Source: Iris pallida (Eukaryota > Streptophyta > Magnoliopsida > Asparagales > Iridaceae). From it: DNA of 64,000 nt. Location of the stretch: positions 1,498,947-1,562,946 of the forward strand of contig JANAVB010009599.1 of assembly GCA_029216955.1 (NCBI GenBank). The letters run 5' to 3'. This document shows, piece by piece, positions 11,951 through 23,252 of this stretch. Within the stretch, counting starts at the first letter, position 1; each line of letters begins with the position of its first letter. The notes below the pieces were generated by a model. That model worked only from the letters and a program-made list of their open reading frames with translations. It had not been told where the DNA came from and did no database searches. The position numbers were made by a program, and so were the translations under genes.

Positions 11951-12523
11951 TTTTATTTATGTTTTTTATCATTATGCAAAAACTGTGTTAGAGACAAGCT
12001 AATAAAGAGTCTGTCTGTCACAACTACGGTTGAAGCGAAGCGGTATTTAAGAGTTCCCCGTGAACCTCCGCCAGCTGGGACAGTACTCCTACAGCTAATC
12101 TGAGACAGCTGCTGTGTAACGATATTTAACTCATAAATATTATTAATTATGTTATTTGAAAGCTAAAATAACTAATCTTTGAATTAAATATTTGAAACGA
12201 GTCAATGAAAAAAAGTAGCAAAATCAACTTGAAAGAACCCTAGGCGAATTCGGCCAGAAGTTCGGTTTGAGGGTATCTGCGTATATATCCAGAACCCGAG
12301 AGCTCCTTCTCTTCCATTGCTTCCATATTTCCAACCAGCAGCTACAGCCGCCCGAAATTCCTCCAAACCCTAGGTATTCACCAACCCATTGCTCCCTATC
12401 TACTTGGTGAAATCCTTCCAAACTTTGGAATCGTGCGGAGATCATCCTTCTCTACAACATATCTAATTTTGTGAGGTATAACTCTCTCTCTTTTCCACTT
12501 TCAATTTGTGCTTATTTATTTCA
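11951..12523 (+). other. Spacer between pol and the envelope-like ORF
   Basis: No conserved frame is seen. It holds an AT-rich stretch and one copy of the TTCGGCCAGA-type motif also seen in the LTR. In Sireviruses this region can carry a splice acceptor for the extra ORF; I see no clear one. Confidence 0.5.
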
Positions 12524-13814
12524 ATGGCACCTAGATTTAATCCGTCTAAGAGGAAAAGACTACTCCTAGTGAGGAAGGGTCCTCTTCGAATCCTCACATG
12601 GATTCTTTGTTTTCGCCAGTCCAAAAGAGCGACGGTGCTTTCGATGGATTTTTCTTTCAAACCCTCGATCAAGCTTTATTATGGTACGGTGACTTTTCCA
12701 CCCGATCCATATGCAGCGGCGCTCCGGTTAAATGGACGGTATTTCCTGACCATCGTCACTTATTTGAGGCATTAGGGTTACATTTGCTTGTTAAACTGTG
12801 CTTCCCAATTGCTACTAATGCCATTAGATTGTTCTATTGCAATCTCGTAGTTAACACTTTTGACGTGAGCACACGTGTTGGAGGATAGATATTGAGTTCA
12901 ATGATGTCCTCCTAGCGGAGATTATTCTTGAGATTTCCAATGAAGGTGAACCGCTAGTTGATATCACGGAATTCGAGTTTCCCGAAGGCACTACACTCAC
13001 GAGTTTCAAAACGGAACTTTGTGTACCTGACAGAGTACGTTCTGGAAAGTTTAAGGCTAACAACCTTAACTTGTTTAACTACGAATTGCATCGCATCATC
13101 TCTACTATACTTCCTAAATCCACTTCCAAGGATGATGTGACTTCGCTTGAGCTGTCCGCTATGTATCATCTTATCAAGGGGATTCCTTTTTCCGTCCCCA
13201 AGACTATTATTCAGATGATGGGACGTTGTCGTGCAAGAGATCGAAATCTCTCTTACGCGATGATTCTCCCTCGTATCTTTCAGCGCTTCGACATCGATCT
13301 ATCGACTTGTACTCAGGACTCTGAGCCCAAGTTACTCCAGCTTTCTCGGCGCAGCCGGACTGCTTCAGCTCCACCTCCTGCTCCTCCTACTGCACCATCT
13401 CCACCACATCAGCCGTATGCCATGACTTTTGAGGGCATACATCAGCACCTATCTGCTTTGCACGTCTCGATGACGGACATGGCTCGCGAGCGTGAGTTCT
13501 GCGATGTCACCCGTTATCAGGCGATGGCAAACTCCTTGGCCGATCTACGTTTTGCACAGACTGGTCACTCTGCCGCTTCCATCCCTCGAGATCCAGCCTT
13601 TTCGGGTTACCGCTGTGAGGATGAGGCTGTCCATGCCTACTTCCAGCCCGGTAACGCCTATGATTGGTATCGTGCTCCTCGAGATTATGTTGGCGAGTTC
13701 TATGCTGGCGCCCCTACTCATCCTACTGGCACTGGTACTTCTGGTGCTGGTACTTCCGGTCATGCTGGCCGTGCTGCTGATGATATTGATGAGGATAGTG
13801 ATGATGAGATCTGA
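12524..13814 (+). pseudogene. Sirevirus envelope-like ORF
   Basis: MAPRFNPSKRKR at 12524 is a basic N-terminus as in Sirevirus envelope-like proteins. The reading then moves to the frame of 12598-12888 (stop TAG at 12886) and again to a frame running through 13814. The last frame holds the conserved ELHRIIS...LPKSTSKDDVTSLE segment and SAMYHLIKGIPFSVPKTI, a Pro-rich linker, a helical segment, and a Gly/Thr-rich acidic tail ending in DDEI. I see no convincing signal peptide or membrane helix, so a role as a true envelope is doubtful. Confidence 0.75.
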
Positions 13815-14374
13815 TCTGATTACTAGTAACATTCTACTGTATACTTGGAAATGCTCCGACATTCCAAGTTTTTATCATTTACTTTTTGATTAGTACTTTG
13901 TAGTTTGCTATCAGTATTTCTTTTATCTTCATGGACATGTTTATGATGTTTCATTTATGACATCTCAGTTTAGTTCAGCATTTTTTTAGCACTATTTTCT
14001 TATATTGCTTTTCATTTTTAAACTGTCTGTGAAATAGCATGCCTGAGATTTTTTATGCAATACATGCTTGTGATGATAATTTGTAGAAATATTACATGCC
14101 TGTAATGCTATATCTCTAATTATTTACTGTATCTTTTATTTTGTTTTCTCACTATTTGTTACTTATGCATTGATTGCGGGGGAGTCTTCTGTATTTTATG
14201 CGGGGGAGTCTCTTGTACAACTATTTTGCTAAGTGACAAAGGGGAGAAAATTAAAATGATCTAACATTTTTTTAGTTGAATACAGGTTATGAACAATTTT
14301 TCACCTTTTGATATTTTTTCGAACTAGCTTATTGTTATCATTCATAGTTTGTCAATTATCAAAATGGGGGAGAT
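13815..14374 (+). promoter_or_regulatory. Sirevirus 3' noncoding region with multiple purine tracts
   Basis: Two GCGGGGGAGTCT motifs (about 14177-14212), an AAAGGGGAGAAAA (about 14238) and the PPT proper AAAATGGGGGAGAT (14361-14374) abutting the LTR. Repeated purine tracts upstream of the 3' LTR are a known Sirevirus feature. Confidence 0.85.
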
Positions 14375-15444
14375 TGTTGGCCCATTGGTCATATGGTCAA
14401 CCTAATTTTAATAATTGATCAAAACTTTGTCTGGATATACAAAGCTTGTTGGGACATTCTCAGCTTCTTGGACATAAGCAAGATTGGATATTCACTTCGT
14501 TCAAGACTGAAGATCTGTTTGCCTACTTGAGTCTGTATTTCCTATGCAATGTAATTTTCTTTTTATTGAGTCTAGGAATACATTGTACACCGAGTCGTAC
14601 TGGCAAATAGGCTATTCCCAAAAATAGTTCAAAATGTTTTTAAAATGACCTATCAAATTGTTTACAAAAAGGTTTTCAAAAAGGTTTTCAAAAATCACCA
14701 AAACCTATTTTAAAAACCCTAACCTAACCCTGACAGAACTCGGCCAGAGTTCGGCCAGAGTTCGGCCAGAGTTCGGTTGGTGGCCGTTTTGATTTTGAAT
14801 TCTCTGGAACTTGGTCCTCCTGCAGTTGCGGATTTGACCGAGATTTGCTCATCGAGTTCTGCCCAAATTCTGCCCGAATTCTGACAGAGTTCTCCCTTTA
14901 GAAATCTTATAAATAGAGAAGTATTTCGATCATTTCAACTCACTCATTCACTTTCAATCTTCTCTCTATCTAAAAAGCTTTCTACCTTCTAAAGAGTTTT
15001 CTAGAGCTTTTATTTTCAGATCCCAAGCCAGTTACAATCCTCTAGTCGATTTGCCAGTACGGTACGGTCTAGAAGTTTCTGAGAGATTGTAATCAGAAGG
15101 CTTGATTGAAGAATACCTCTTCACATTTGAAGTTGGACGAGTTCTTCGTATCAAAGCTCGCGTTGTAGAAGTTGCAATGACTTCGTAAGAAAACTTGCGG
15201 TTTTTCCTATAGTGGATTTAAACTGGTAGCAAGAGTTCTACCGACTGGATTAGTCCTCAACAGAGGGATACCAGTATACATCGCTGTCTTTGCGTTTGCT
15301 TTCTGAACTCTGCCTTTACTTTATTTTCATCTGAGATTATATACTGTGATCTAACTGCTAACGAGATTTTAATTAGCAATATTTCGCTGCCTACTCTATT
15401 TACCCCACCTCTAGAGTATTCTGCTTTACAATTTTGTTCCTACA
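14375..15444 (+). repeat. Sirevirus 3' LTR
   Basis: It starts TGTTGGCCCATTGG, ends GTTCCTACA (1070 bp) and has TATAAATAGA at 14908-14917. It is followed by the duplicated TAGTC and the resumed LINE. Confidence 0.92.
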
Positions 15445-15787
15445 TAGTCGGGGTCGGAGGTGAGATAGAGGAGGATGTGCTTGGGATCCATCGGGGCGAC
15501 CTTGTAAGCAGAGAATAGGCCCCATCCAGCAATAGTTTCTTAAACTTTGGCAATCTTTGGGCATCCGGAGGAGAATTTTAGAATCAACGTTTTTGCAAAA
15601 GTGGCTGCTAGGGATGAAATCTCTTAGGCGGAGAAGGGTACTCGAATGGGTTGGCCTTCCGGGGGCTCTGGATTTCGATGTCCGGGAGCTCCAAGGTCTC
15701 GATCGGAGGGATATGAGCCCCGCGGTCAGGATAAAACGCTTTTGCGTATGACGGAGCCTTATGGTGTATATATATATATATATATAT
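15445..15787 (-). pseudogene. LINE ORF1, N-terminal piece
   Basis: The minus strand reads APSYAKAFYPDRG...IPPIETLELPDIEI and then a DUF4283-like KKLLLDGAYSLLTRSPRWIPSTSSSI across a stop or frameshift near 15600. It joins in sense to the piece at 5859 once the Sirevirus and its duplicated TAGTC are removed. It runs into a TA repeat where Gypsy C inserted. Confidence 0.7.
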
Positions 15788-16604
15788 TGTTTGCAAAAAC
15801 AAAAGTTGTTTGATTACAAACAGAGAAGAGTGTGTACAAGAGTACAAGTTAATTTCTGGGAAAGTACAACTATAGGAATTTCATCAGAAGACGATCACTT
15901 TATCCCTTGGACGATGCGATATCGAAGAAGAAAGCCTTTGGAGATTACTACAGCAAGTTCTCAGGAGATTATAATCATTACAGATGTTTTAAAGTGATTT
16001 GGAACTCTATTTATAGAGTCTAGAGATAACCGTTAAGTAGTTATCCTGATTGGCGCATATTGCATTTTGCGTGCCATTCATCCAATCGTGCGAATGGTTG
16101 ATTTAACTGCTTGGACGCATGGTATTCTGTGATGGAGATATACTTGGTCATGGGAAGTGTCACATATATGTTCTTCGAGATTTGTGGCATACGCGCCACG
16201 TCATCTAATTGCTTCTGGATGATTTGACCGGATAGCGCCACTGTCGAATGGCACCGAGCGCTATTTGCTGTTTTAATGCACCCTACATAATTTATTGATT
16301 ACCTTGTACCAACTATAAATGGCGCGAGGCAGTTGTCAGTCATTATGACAAATCTGACACGATCTCCTCGAGTGCCGCACGTTTGGAACTTGAAATAAAT
16401 TTTTCTCGACTTACGTGCTATCAGTCATGATGAAAACTGTTTCAGCTTCTCGACGAAGCTTGCCACGTGTTAGCCAGCGCCATTTGAAGTCCAGCGCTAA
16501 TTGATGTCATGCGCCATCTTCTGTCTGGTGCCATTTGAATATTTGAGTGCTGGCGCTAATTATGAGTGGCACATGATCATGTTTATACTTTTTGAGCTTC
16601 TACA
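15788..16604 (-). repeat. Element C 3' LTR (left end)
   Basis: On the plus strand it starts TGTTTGCAAAAACAAAAG and ends GAGCTTCTACA, so the sense LTR is TGTAGAAGC...AAACA. It matches 54368-55182. The repeated words GCGCCA and TGGCGC recur through U3. Confidence 0.9.
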
Positions 16605-16620
16605 AGACCCCCTTCAAAGT
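16605..16620 (-). promoter_or_regulatory. Element C polypurine tract
   Basis: The sense strand reads TTTGAAGGGGGTCT immediately before the LTR start. The same tract precedes the LTRs of Gypsy A and B. Confidence 0.85.
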
Positions 16621-16754
16621 TTTCAAATTTGAAAACTTCAAAATTTGGAATACTTTGAATAAGAATCCTTTTTGTGTAATTGGTTCATGCCAGAGTTGTA
16701 ACCGACTCTGATTTTTAGGCGTGATTGGCATGACTGTTAAGGATAGTTTTAGGC

Positions 16755-16763
16755 TATAAATAG
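16755..16763 (+). promoter_or_regulatory. TATA box for the antisense gene of element C
   Basis: TATAAATAG on the plus strand sits 150 bp inside the 3' LTR, about 100 bp upstream of the first plausible coding exon of the antisense gene and followed by a CT-rich leader. Confidence 0.6.
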
Positions 16764-16859
16764 CTGATAAAAGAGAGAGAAAACACTTTTTACTCAAAAC
16801 TCTCTTCTTCTCGATCTCTTTAAGTTCTCGAACCTTTTGATCATTGGCCCTGAAGAGAA

Positions 16860-19800
16860 ATGATGCCGAGAAAGAAAAGAAAGTGGCCGAAGCCACTTTG
16901 CGTGTGCCTCCACTAATGGTGCCACAGCACGTCATGCCGTCGGCGAGAGCTGAGGAGAAGAACCCTGCTCTTGAAGGTGAGGAGAACCGATCGGAGAAGA
17001 CAAACTGAAGCCTTGTGCCATTCGCGCACGCGACCAAAGGCCAACATCGATCGCCTCTTTCAGAGTGTTGGTTTATGCTTTGCGCTATCTACAAGCTGCG
17101 CCACCTCTTTCAAAGTGTTGCATCAAAATAAAAATAATGACACCCTGCACCATTTGTCATATTTTGAACATGATGCGCCATCTGTTGTCATGCACTAACT
17201 GACTGATGCGCCATCTGTTTTGAGAACTATTAGATTGCATGCGCCAACTGTGGACTACTTTTTACATCCTGTGCCATCAATGATTGGCGCAGAGTATTTC
17301 TTTAAGAAATGATCTTTTTTTAGATTTTAACTCTGGATTTTCTTTTGCAGTTGATTTGAGATAAGACCCTCATGCTGAGGAATTGGCTTCTGCCTTTCAC
17401 GTGTCAGAGTACTAGGAAGACGTTTCTTATGTCAAGTTCCCACAATATGATCTTCCTGAGACTAGAATAGCTGTGCTAAAGTCTCAAGATGACAGGACTT
17501 TATTATGCCGCATGAAAGATGAACCCTTTGTAAGTTTGGATCAGGTTCCTTATAATAAGCCAGCCATCTTATTTGGTGAGGCTATCAAGAAAGACAGCCA
17601 GCCTCAATCAAAGCAGAAAATACGAGTCTATTAGAGTGGAAACAGACTAATATATCTCACCGATATTACGAGACATCTGTCCCTATCCCGTTACGCTCAT
17701 GCCAGCTATCCTCGAAATATGGTATAGGATCTAACTCCTTTCCAACAGGCCAGAGTTGAAAGGATATGCCACAGATTAGGTCCCCCAAAATATGGACATG
17801 TTTTACAGCTCATCAGAGAGGAGTAATACTCACTTGAGGGGCCTAAAACCGAGCTGCGTGCCGTCTGAAGATTCATCCCTGATGATCCCAGATTGAATTC
17901 CTTTTTTCGCGAATCTTTTCGCTAAGGCTAAAGAAAAGTAGCCAGACAGGAATATACGGTTGACGGTTTTGATGAGTCCTGAGAAAAAATGCTGGAACCG
18001 TCTTTCAATCTGGGCTCTGAACAACTTTAGAGATGAGCTAATGGATTTAGATCTTTATGAATCTATTTGGACAACTTCCTGTGGTATTCGCACCAATCCC
18101 AATCTGTTTTTGGCTTTAGTAGAAATATACAACAATAAGACAGGCACTTTTGTGACTCCTCATGGAGAGAGATGTTTCGCCCTTCATGAGATGCAATTCA
18201 TCTCTCATCTGCCAATGGATGAAAACCCATATGAAGAGTATGTGCCAACAAATGAAGATTTGGAAGCTCTAGCTGAGAAAAACCTAAAAATGGTAGCAGT
18301 CTTCGACGAGCTTTTATGCCAATTCATGACCTGCACTCTTATGTATAAGAATCATGCGAAGGGGACGTGTTATTGGTCCAAATGATTATCGTACCTATTT
18401 TTGGGCCACATCCAGGAGGACAAGGTGCAGTACCACCTAGATTGTGATCTTCACTTTTTCGAATCGCTTGACCACAACACTATCTAGAAATTGATAGATA
18501 AGTCAAGGGATGTTGACAATGAGCTAAAGGAGGATTGACATAAATTTAGGGTTGATGCTCCCATCGAGACCTATGTAAGACAAGGTGGTTGGCAAATGTC
18601 TCGAGAAACGACTCTGGCAGGCTTCCTTTTATTGTGGCTATGACGATTCATGGTCCTCGGAGCCAGTACTGTTGACAGGATCCACCATGGTGTACTATTT
18701 GTCGCTGTGCATTTAGTGTTTGACCACAAGATGGATATTCTTTCTGTAATAACCTGCCGGTTGAATGCAGGTCTTCGTTCTTTCACAAATGCCATGATGA
18801 CGGATCCTAGTAATCGAAATGATTTTTCTCGTATAGAGATGTCGTATACTTATTTGTTCGGATGGTTATTACTACACAACCCCATTCTGATGGATCCTGC
18901 TCTAGGTGTCGTAGGAGGAGACTTTACCAGACGTTACACCACATCTCAGTGGAAAGTTAACTCCCTTACTGACCGTCAAAAGGCATTGAATATGGGTTTC
19001 GAGTGGAGATTCTACTACGTTTCTCCTCCTCCTCTTAAATGTACGAATATTCCACCCCTGCTGATGGATTTAGAGCCTATAGCTGCTCGCCCACCACCAG
19101 CTGCTTTTATGTTGTTGAAGATGATTAGACCCTCTCACTTGATATATAGATTCGAGGGTGAGTGTTGTCTGGAGCCATATCTGCCTAGTCGATTTGCTCG
19201 CCAGTTCGGCTATGATGAAATGCACGTCGGCAATGCAACTACATGCCTAAGAGCCTCTGATTATCTAATCTATGGTGCTAGAGGGTGGAGGTATTATAGT
19301 GCCCAAGGCACTAAGGCTACTTTCTCAATGCCTTCTACTACTCTTGAAATGGGCCCGCATATGTTATAAACATATGCACTTTTATACTTCAGCTAATACC
19401 TTCTTCGAGGGCTTTACCTTATCCAATAGTTTTGTTAGTGCCAAACGATCGTGGTTGGGGGTCAGAACCACCCTAGAATTTATAGAGGCTGAAGAGAATA
19501 CTCCTGCTGATAAGCCTCTTGAAGCTACCCTTGTCGGCCTCTCTGACGAGGAGAATGATTCGTTAGAAATCCCCCTCAGGAAGCGGAGAGAAAAATCACC
19601 TGCAAAAGGGACTAGCAAAACATGAAAAGTCAGGTAGTCATCTTCCCCAATTGTTCCAACCGAACCTCCTTTTCTTGCTATGGCTCGGGGTAATAAAACA
19701 AAAGAAACAGTTATTATTATTTAACAGCCTATAGCGAGGACCAGATCCCAGATGAGACAAGCTGAAGTAGGGATTTCTTATGGGGGGACGGGGACAACCC

Positions 19801-21717
19801 CTTCTCCAATCCTAAAAGAAAGTAGAATTCCTACTGAAAAGACTAGTCGAAGGCCTAATGTGCGGGATGAGCCTTCTAGATCCGAGGAATCTCCTCCAAT
19901 ACCACTCCTGCGCAAAACGAGGAGAAAACTGCTAGTAACCGAAGTTGTGCAGCAAGAAACTGCAGCTTTGCTTACTCCTTTAGTGCCAGAATCTTCATTA
20001 CCGTTACAAGACCCACTGTCCTCGAAAGGTAATGCTCTTGTCTTTCCAGATATTAATTCATCAGGCATTTGTGTTGATATGTGAGTTTTCTATTTGTAGG
20101 GGTTCCAACAACGAGTATTCCGACTCCAACTATTGTAGTGGATACTCCTTTAGTCCCTACTTCAGAATCAGTGTTCGTAAAGCTCAACATTCCAGTGACT
20201 GCACTTGTCGTAGCATGTATAATATTACCGTCACCTACCAAGGATGTTCCAGAGATTGCATCTACAGAAGAGATATTATCCTCAAATGTCCCAGCCTCCT
20301 CTATGACACAAATACATGTACCTTCTCAAGAAGATAAGGAGATGATAGAGGTACTAGACGACTGTGACTTCGATGATGCACTGGTTGAAAAAGATCTTGG
20401 AGATGCTATATCTAAGGATCAAACAGTGATCCAAGAAGATAAAAACCTGATGGCCAAAGATAGCCAAATTGCTGTTGAGGGAAAGAATACCCTATTGAAG
20501 AGGAGGGCTATCAAAGCCCAGAAGAAGATAATCAGAATCTCGATGAACTAGGAGGTGGTGAGAATTCTGATGTTGATATCGAGGACGATGAAGGCTTTAA
20601 TGACAAAAAAAGTAATAAAGACCTGGCTAAAGGTCTAGAACGTGCTGAGGGTGAGAAAAACCCTCAAATTGATGCTGAGGAAACCCAGATCCCTACTGAA
20701 CATGTTTTTGAGACAGAGGGGGCAGAGGTAATAGCCCCAGTTGACCGGGCCGAATCAGGGGTGGCAGCTGTCACTTCTTGTCGTAGGGCTCAGAAGCTGG
20801 AAGTAGCCATGCGGCCATCTCTGAGAACACCATGATGAGGTTCCTTAAATAGCGAGACACTATGCCTCGTGAGACTCCATTTGTGCTGCCAAATTCAGGT
20901 AAACTTCTGACTTTATTCACCATTGCTCATCTGATATTGTTTGACATAATATATAATAATTGTACTTTTCGATCACAGAGGGTCCCATAGAGATTATTAC
21001 TGCAGCCCCATTGGAGTCTACGACTTTCAGCTTCAGCTCTACCATGGTCCCTCTGGACATGGGGACTCAGATTGTAGAGGGGAGCTCTTCGAGGATGCCT
21101 GCATCGAAGTCTTCGGGTGCACAATCCGTGATTCCTCCAACTTCTGCAGAACGAAAACTCTTATTCAAATGGTCTCAGAAAAAGGCCACCCTTACGAGTC
21201 AGTAAGAAGAACTATCTCTTTCGTCATTGATGCCATCCGTAATATTGGTGATCTTGAAAGAGTCAACTTCTTGGAACAAATCTTGGATGCGCTCGAGGAG
21301 CCTATCAAATCCTACCAAGATCTGACAAGAGGCAACATTCAGAGACTCGTGTATGCAGAGTGCGAAGCAATGGCTCGTGATTCTGAAGCCCGACAAGCAA
21401 CCCAAACTCATCTTCAAGAGTTGGAAGCTGAGATGGCAAAGCTTCGCGAGGTTATCACAACATCCAAGAAATGTGAAGAAAAAGTGCTTAAACTATATCA
21501 AGTTGCCGCAATTCGACTAGATGATCTGAGGAGGCAACGAGATGAATTCGTCCAAGTTCAAGGTGCAGCGATTGAACATCAAGTTAATTCACTGCAACCA
21601 TTTGACCGATAGTTCGGGAGAGACTTGGCCAGAAGAAGGGTACTTGACTCCAGGACGGAGAGAGCTGAATCTCTAAAGAGGCTGATCACCGATCTGAGCA
21701 CCCAACCTCCCAGATGA
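16860..21717 (+). pseudogene. Antisense gene of element C (plant mobile domain type), decayed
   Basis: This gene runs opposite to gag-pol. Exon-like pieces: a charged N-terminal stretch (about 16860-16975) ending GAAG|GTGAGG; an acceptor TTTTGCAG near 17350; a long region (17360-19370) whose frame holds TFVTPHGERCFALHEMQF (about 18150) and EPYLPSRFARQFGYDE (about 19170), both like the plant mobile domain; an acidic, Ser/Pro-rich part to about 20890; a likely intron (20899-20979, GTAAAC...CACAG); and a coiled-coil C-terminus (21169-21612, LQELEAEMAKLREV). Stops near 18385 and a frame change near 19360 show decay. Tat elements are known to carry such antisense ORFs; function unknown. Confidence 0.75.
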
Positions 21718-22275
21718 AGCAATCCAGATGTGACAACTTTTCTTTTGTTTTACTGAATGTTTTGATAAATGTATTGATTTAGACTTTTTTTACTCGTTAT
21801 TGAATGAAAACTGATGATTTTTTTGGTGGCTCTATTACTTATTATGCATCTGTTTAAGACACAAGCAATAGATAGGAATAAGAAATATGTTTAGAGGTAT
21901 CGGACATGACATATCTCTTGAAAATAACAATACTTATTATATATTTTCAGAGGTAATGTGGACATGACATAATATAACTTAAAATATTGTCATTTCTGAG
22001 ATAACACCATCAGAAGTAATGTGACGTGACGAGTCATTAATGTAGATAGCAAAATTCAGAGGTAACGTGGACGTAAATTCATATATCTATTGATTATCAT
22101 TGGGCCAACTGGAACTCAAGAACAGGATATCTTTTAAAGAAGCTGGGTTTCAAAAGATAATGTTTGTAATGATGTAGTAGACAATGTCAATGATGATAAA
22201 ATCTATATAGACTTCGTTGGAGATTCAATGATTTAAAGTATGTACAATATTTATTAGAAAATACAGTACATACTT
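21718..22275 (-). other. Element C noncoding region between integrase stop and antisense gene
   Basis: AT-rich, with repeated words TTCAGAGGTAA...GGACATGA (about 21890, 21950, 22060) that also recur in the equivalent region of Gypsy A (about 23520 and 23760). No conserved frame. Confidence 0.6.
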
Positions 22276-22425
22276 TCAAATATGGTACTTCTTCAGGAAT
22301 TTACCGTTGATAGGCATCATAGCGATTTGACTATCCATCCCAGACAGTTGATAAGCTCCGTTAGAGAAAAGTTTGCTTATAACGGAGGGACCCTCCCATT
22401 TTGGTTCAAACTAGCCTTTGCTCAT
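22276..22425 (-). pseudogene. Element C integrase C-terminal end (left piece)
   Basis: The minus strand reads a KWEGP-type segment, LFSNGAYQL and MMPINGKFLKKY before a TGA at 22276-22278. It is the same C-terminus as the Gypsy A integrase, with a few changes and one stop. It is cut at 22425/22430 by the composite and continues at 46158. Confidence 0.85.
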
Positions 22426-22430
22426 GTATG

Positions 22431-23238
22431 TGTTTTCCATAAATAAATTCTATTTATTTATTGTGTTTCTGAGAAAATTATAACTGTAGGAATCTGATCT
22501 AGAAGAAGATCACTTTATCCCTTGGACGATACGATGAAGAAGGCTCGGACCTCGAAGAACTTGGACAGCAACTGGACAATCTCTCTGTTCTCTCTGAATT
22601 GAATGTGGTATCTGTTGAAGGTGGAGAAACTCTCTTTTATAGAGTTCTGGATAACTGCTCTGGACATACGCTCAGTCAGCTACTTGACGTGTGCATAACT
22701 GCAGGGACGCGTGGCGAATTTTGGTGGAGACACGTTGGAGTACGGTTGAGAGTAGTGGAGTATAACCAGGAGAGATTGATGGCATGAATGCCATGTTGCA
22801 TAACTTCTGAATGAGTGGGTAACCGAATGCATTTGCTTTGATACGCTGTCTTTTGGAGAAGTATGACTAGCATACGCTGTCTTGTTTGAAGATGAGTTGT
22901 ATGGAGTCCATACGCTGTCTTTTGGATACGTATGTCTTGCATACGCTGACTTAGATAGCAAGGAGTCATATGGAGTCTATACGCTCACTTGGGTGACAAG
23001 GAGTCGTATGAAGTCCATACGCTGCCTTGATGAGAAGTCGTATGAAGTACATACGCTGTCTTGATGAGGAGTCATATAACAGGAGAAGTAGACACGTGGC
23101 TATCCTCAATCTTCTCGAATACGCCATATCTCCCAACAACTGACAAATATCTCTCGAGCGTATGACTTTTACACTGAGCGTATGGCCTTTGGCTGACTTG
23201 GTCTTATGTCAGCGTGTCAGAATTTTTCACACCCTATA
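22431..23238 (-). repeat. Gypsy A 3' LTR (left end of composite)
   Basis: On plus it starts TGTTTTCCATAAATAAATTC and ends CACCCTATA. In sense it therefore starts TATAGGG rather than TG, and copy B shares this. An array of about 35-bp units with GTATG...CATAC hairpins lies at about 22840-23080. Confidence 0.88.
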
Positions 23239-23252
23239 AGTCCCCTTCAAAG
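23239..23252 (-). promoter_or_regulatory. Gypsy A polypurine tract
   Basis: Sense strand TTTGAAGGGGACT abuts the LTR. It has one change from the tract of B and C. Confidence 0.8.

Larger units (their letters stand above)
5860..15444 (+). mobile_element. Full-length, dead Sirevirus-type Copia element
   Basis: It has two LTRs (5860-6944 and 14375-15444) with TG...CA ends, the perfect 5-bp duplication TAGTC (5855-5859 and 15445-15449), an iMet PBS, and Copia order gag-PR-IN-RT-RH. An extra envelope-like ORF follows pol, and several GGGGGAGT-type purine tracts precede the 3' LTR. Extra ORF plus multiple purine tracts are hallmarks of the Sirevirus (Maximus/SIRE) genus. Stops and frameshifts in every domain show it cannot encode working proteins. 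Confidence 0.92.
403..15787 (-). mobile_element. Decayed plant L1-type LINE, split by two LTR elements
   Basis: Read on the minus strand this is a LINE in four collinear pieces: ORF1 start (15787-15445), rest of ORF1 (5859-4835), endonuclease plus first half of reverse transcriptase (4758-2724), and second half of reverse transcriptase plus C-terminal region (1324-403). The gaps are exactly filled by a Sirevirus (TSD TAGTC) and a short LTR element (TSD GAGCG). ORF1 carries a DUF4283-like N-terminus and a CCHC knuckle; ORF2 carries an endonuclease and a non-LTR reverse transcriptase. No convincing ORF1 start codon is visible at 15787, so the copy may be 5'-truncated, which is usual for LINEs. 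Several frameshifts and stops make it dead. Confidence 0.85.

Noticed and set aside
13492..13893. Alternative frame over the envelope-like ORF
   Set aside because: The frame through 13071-13814 carries the conserved domain; the other is its shadow.
22676..22969. Two overlapping minus-strand open frames in the Gypsy A LTR
   Set aside because: They follow the hairpin array and occur similarly in every LTR copy; no codon bias or motif.
22840..23080. CRISPR-like array (regular repeats with spacers)
   Set aside because: The units are degenerate, the spacers are homologous to each other, and it lies inside an LTR of a plant element.
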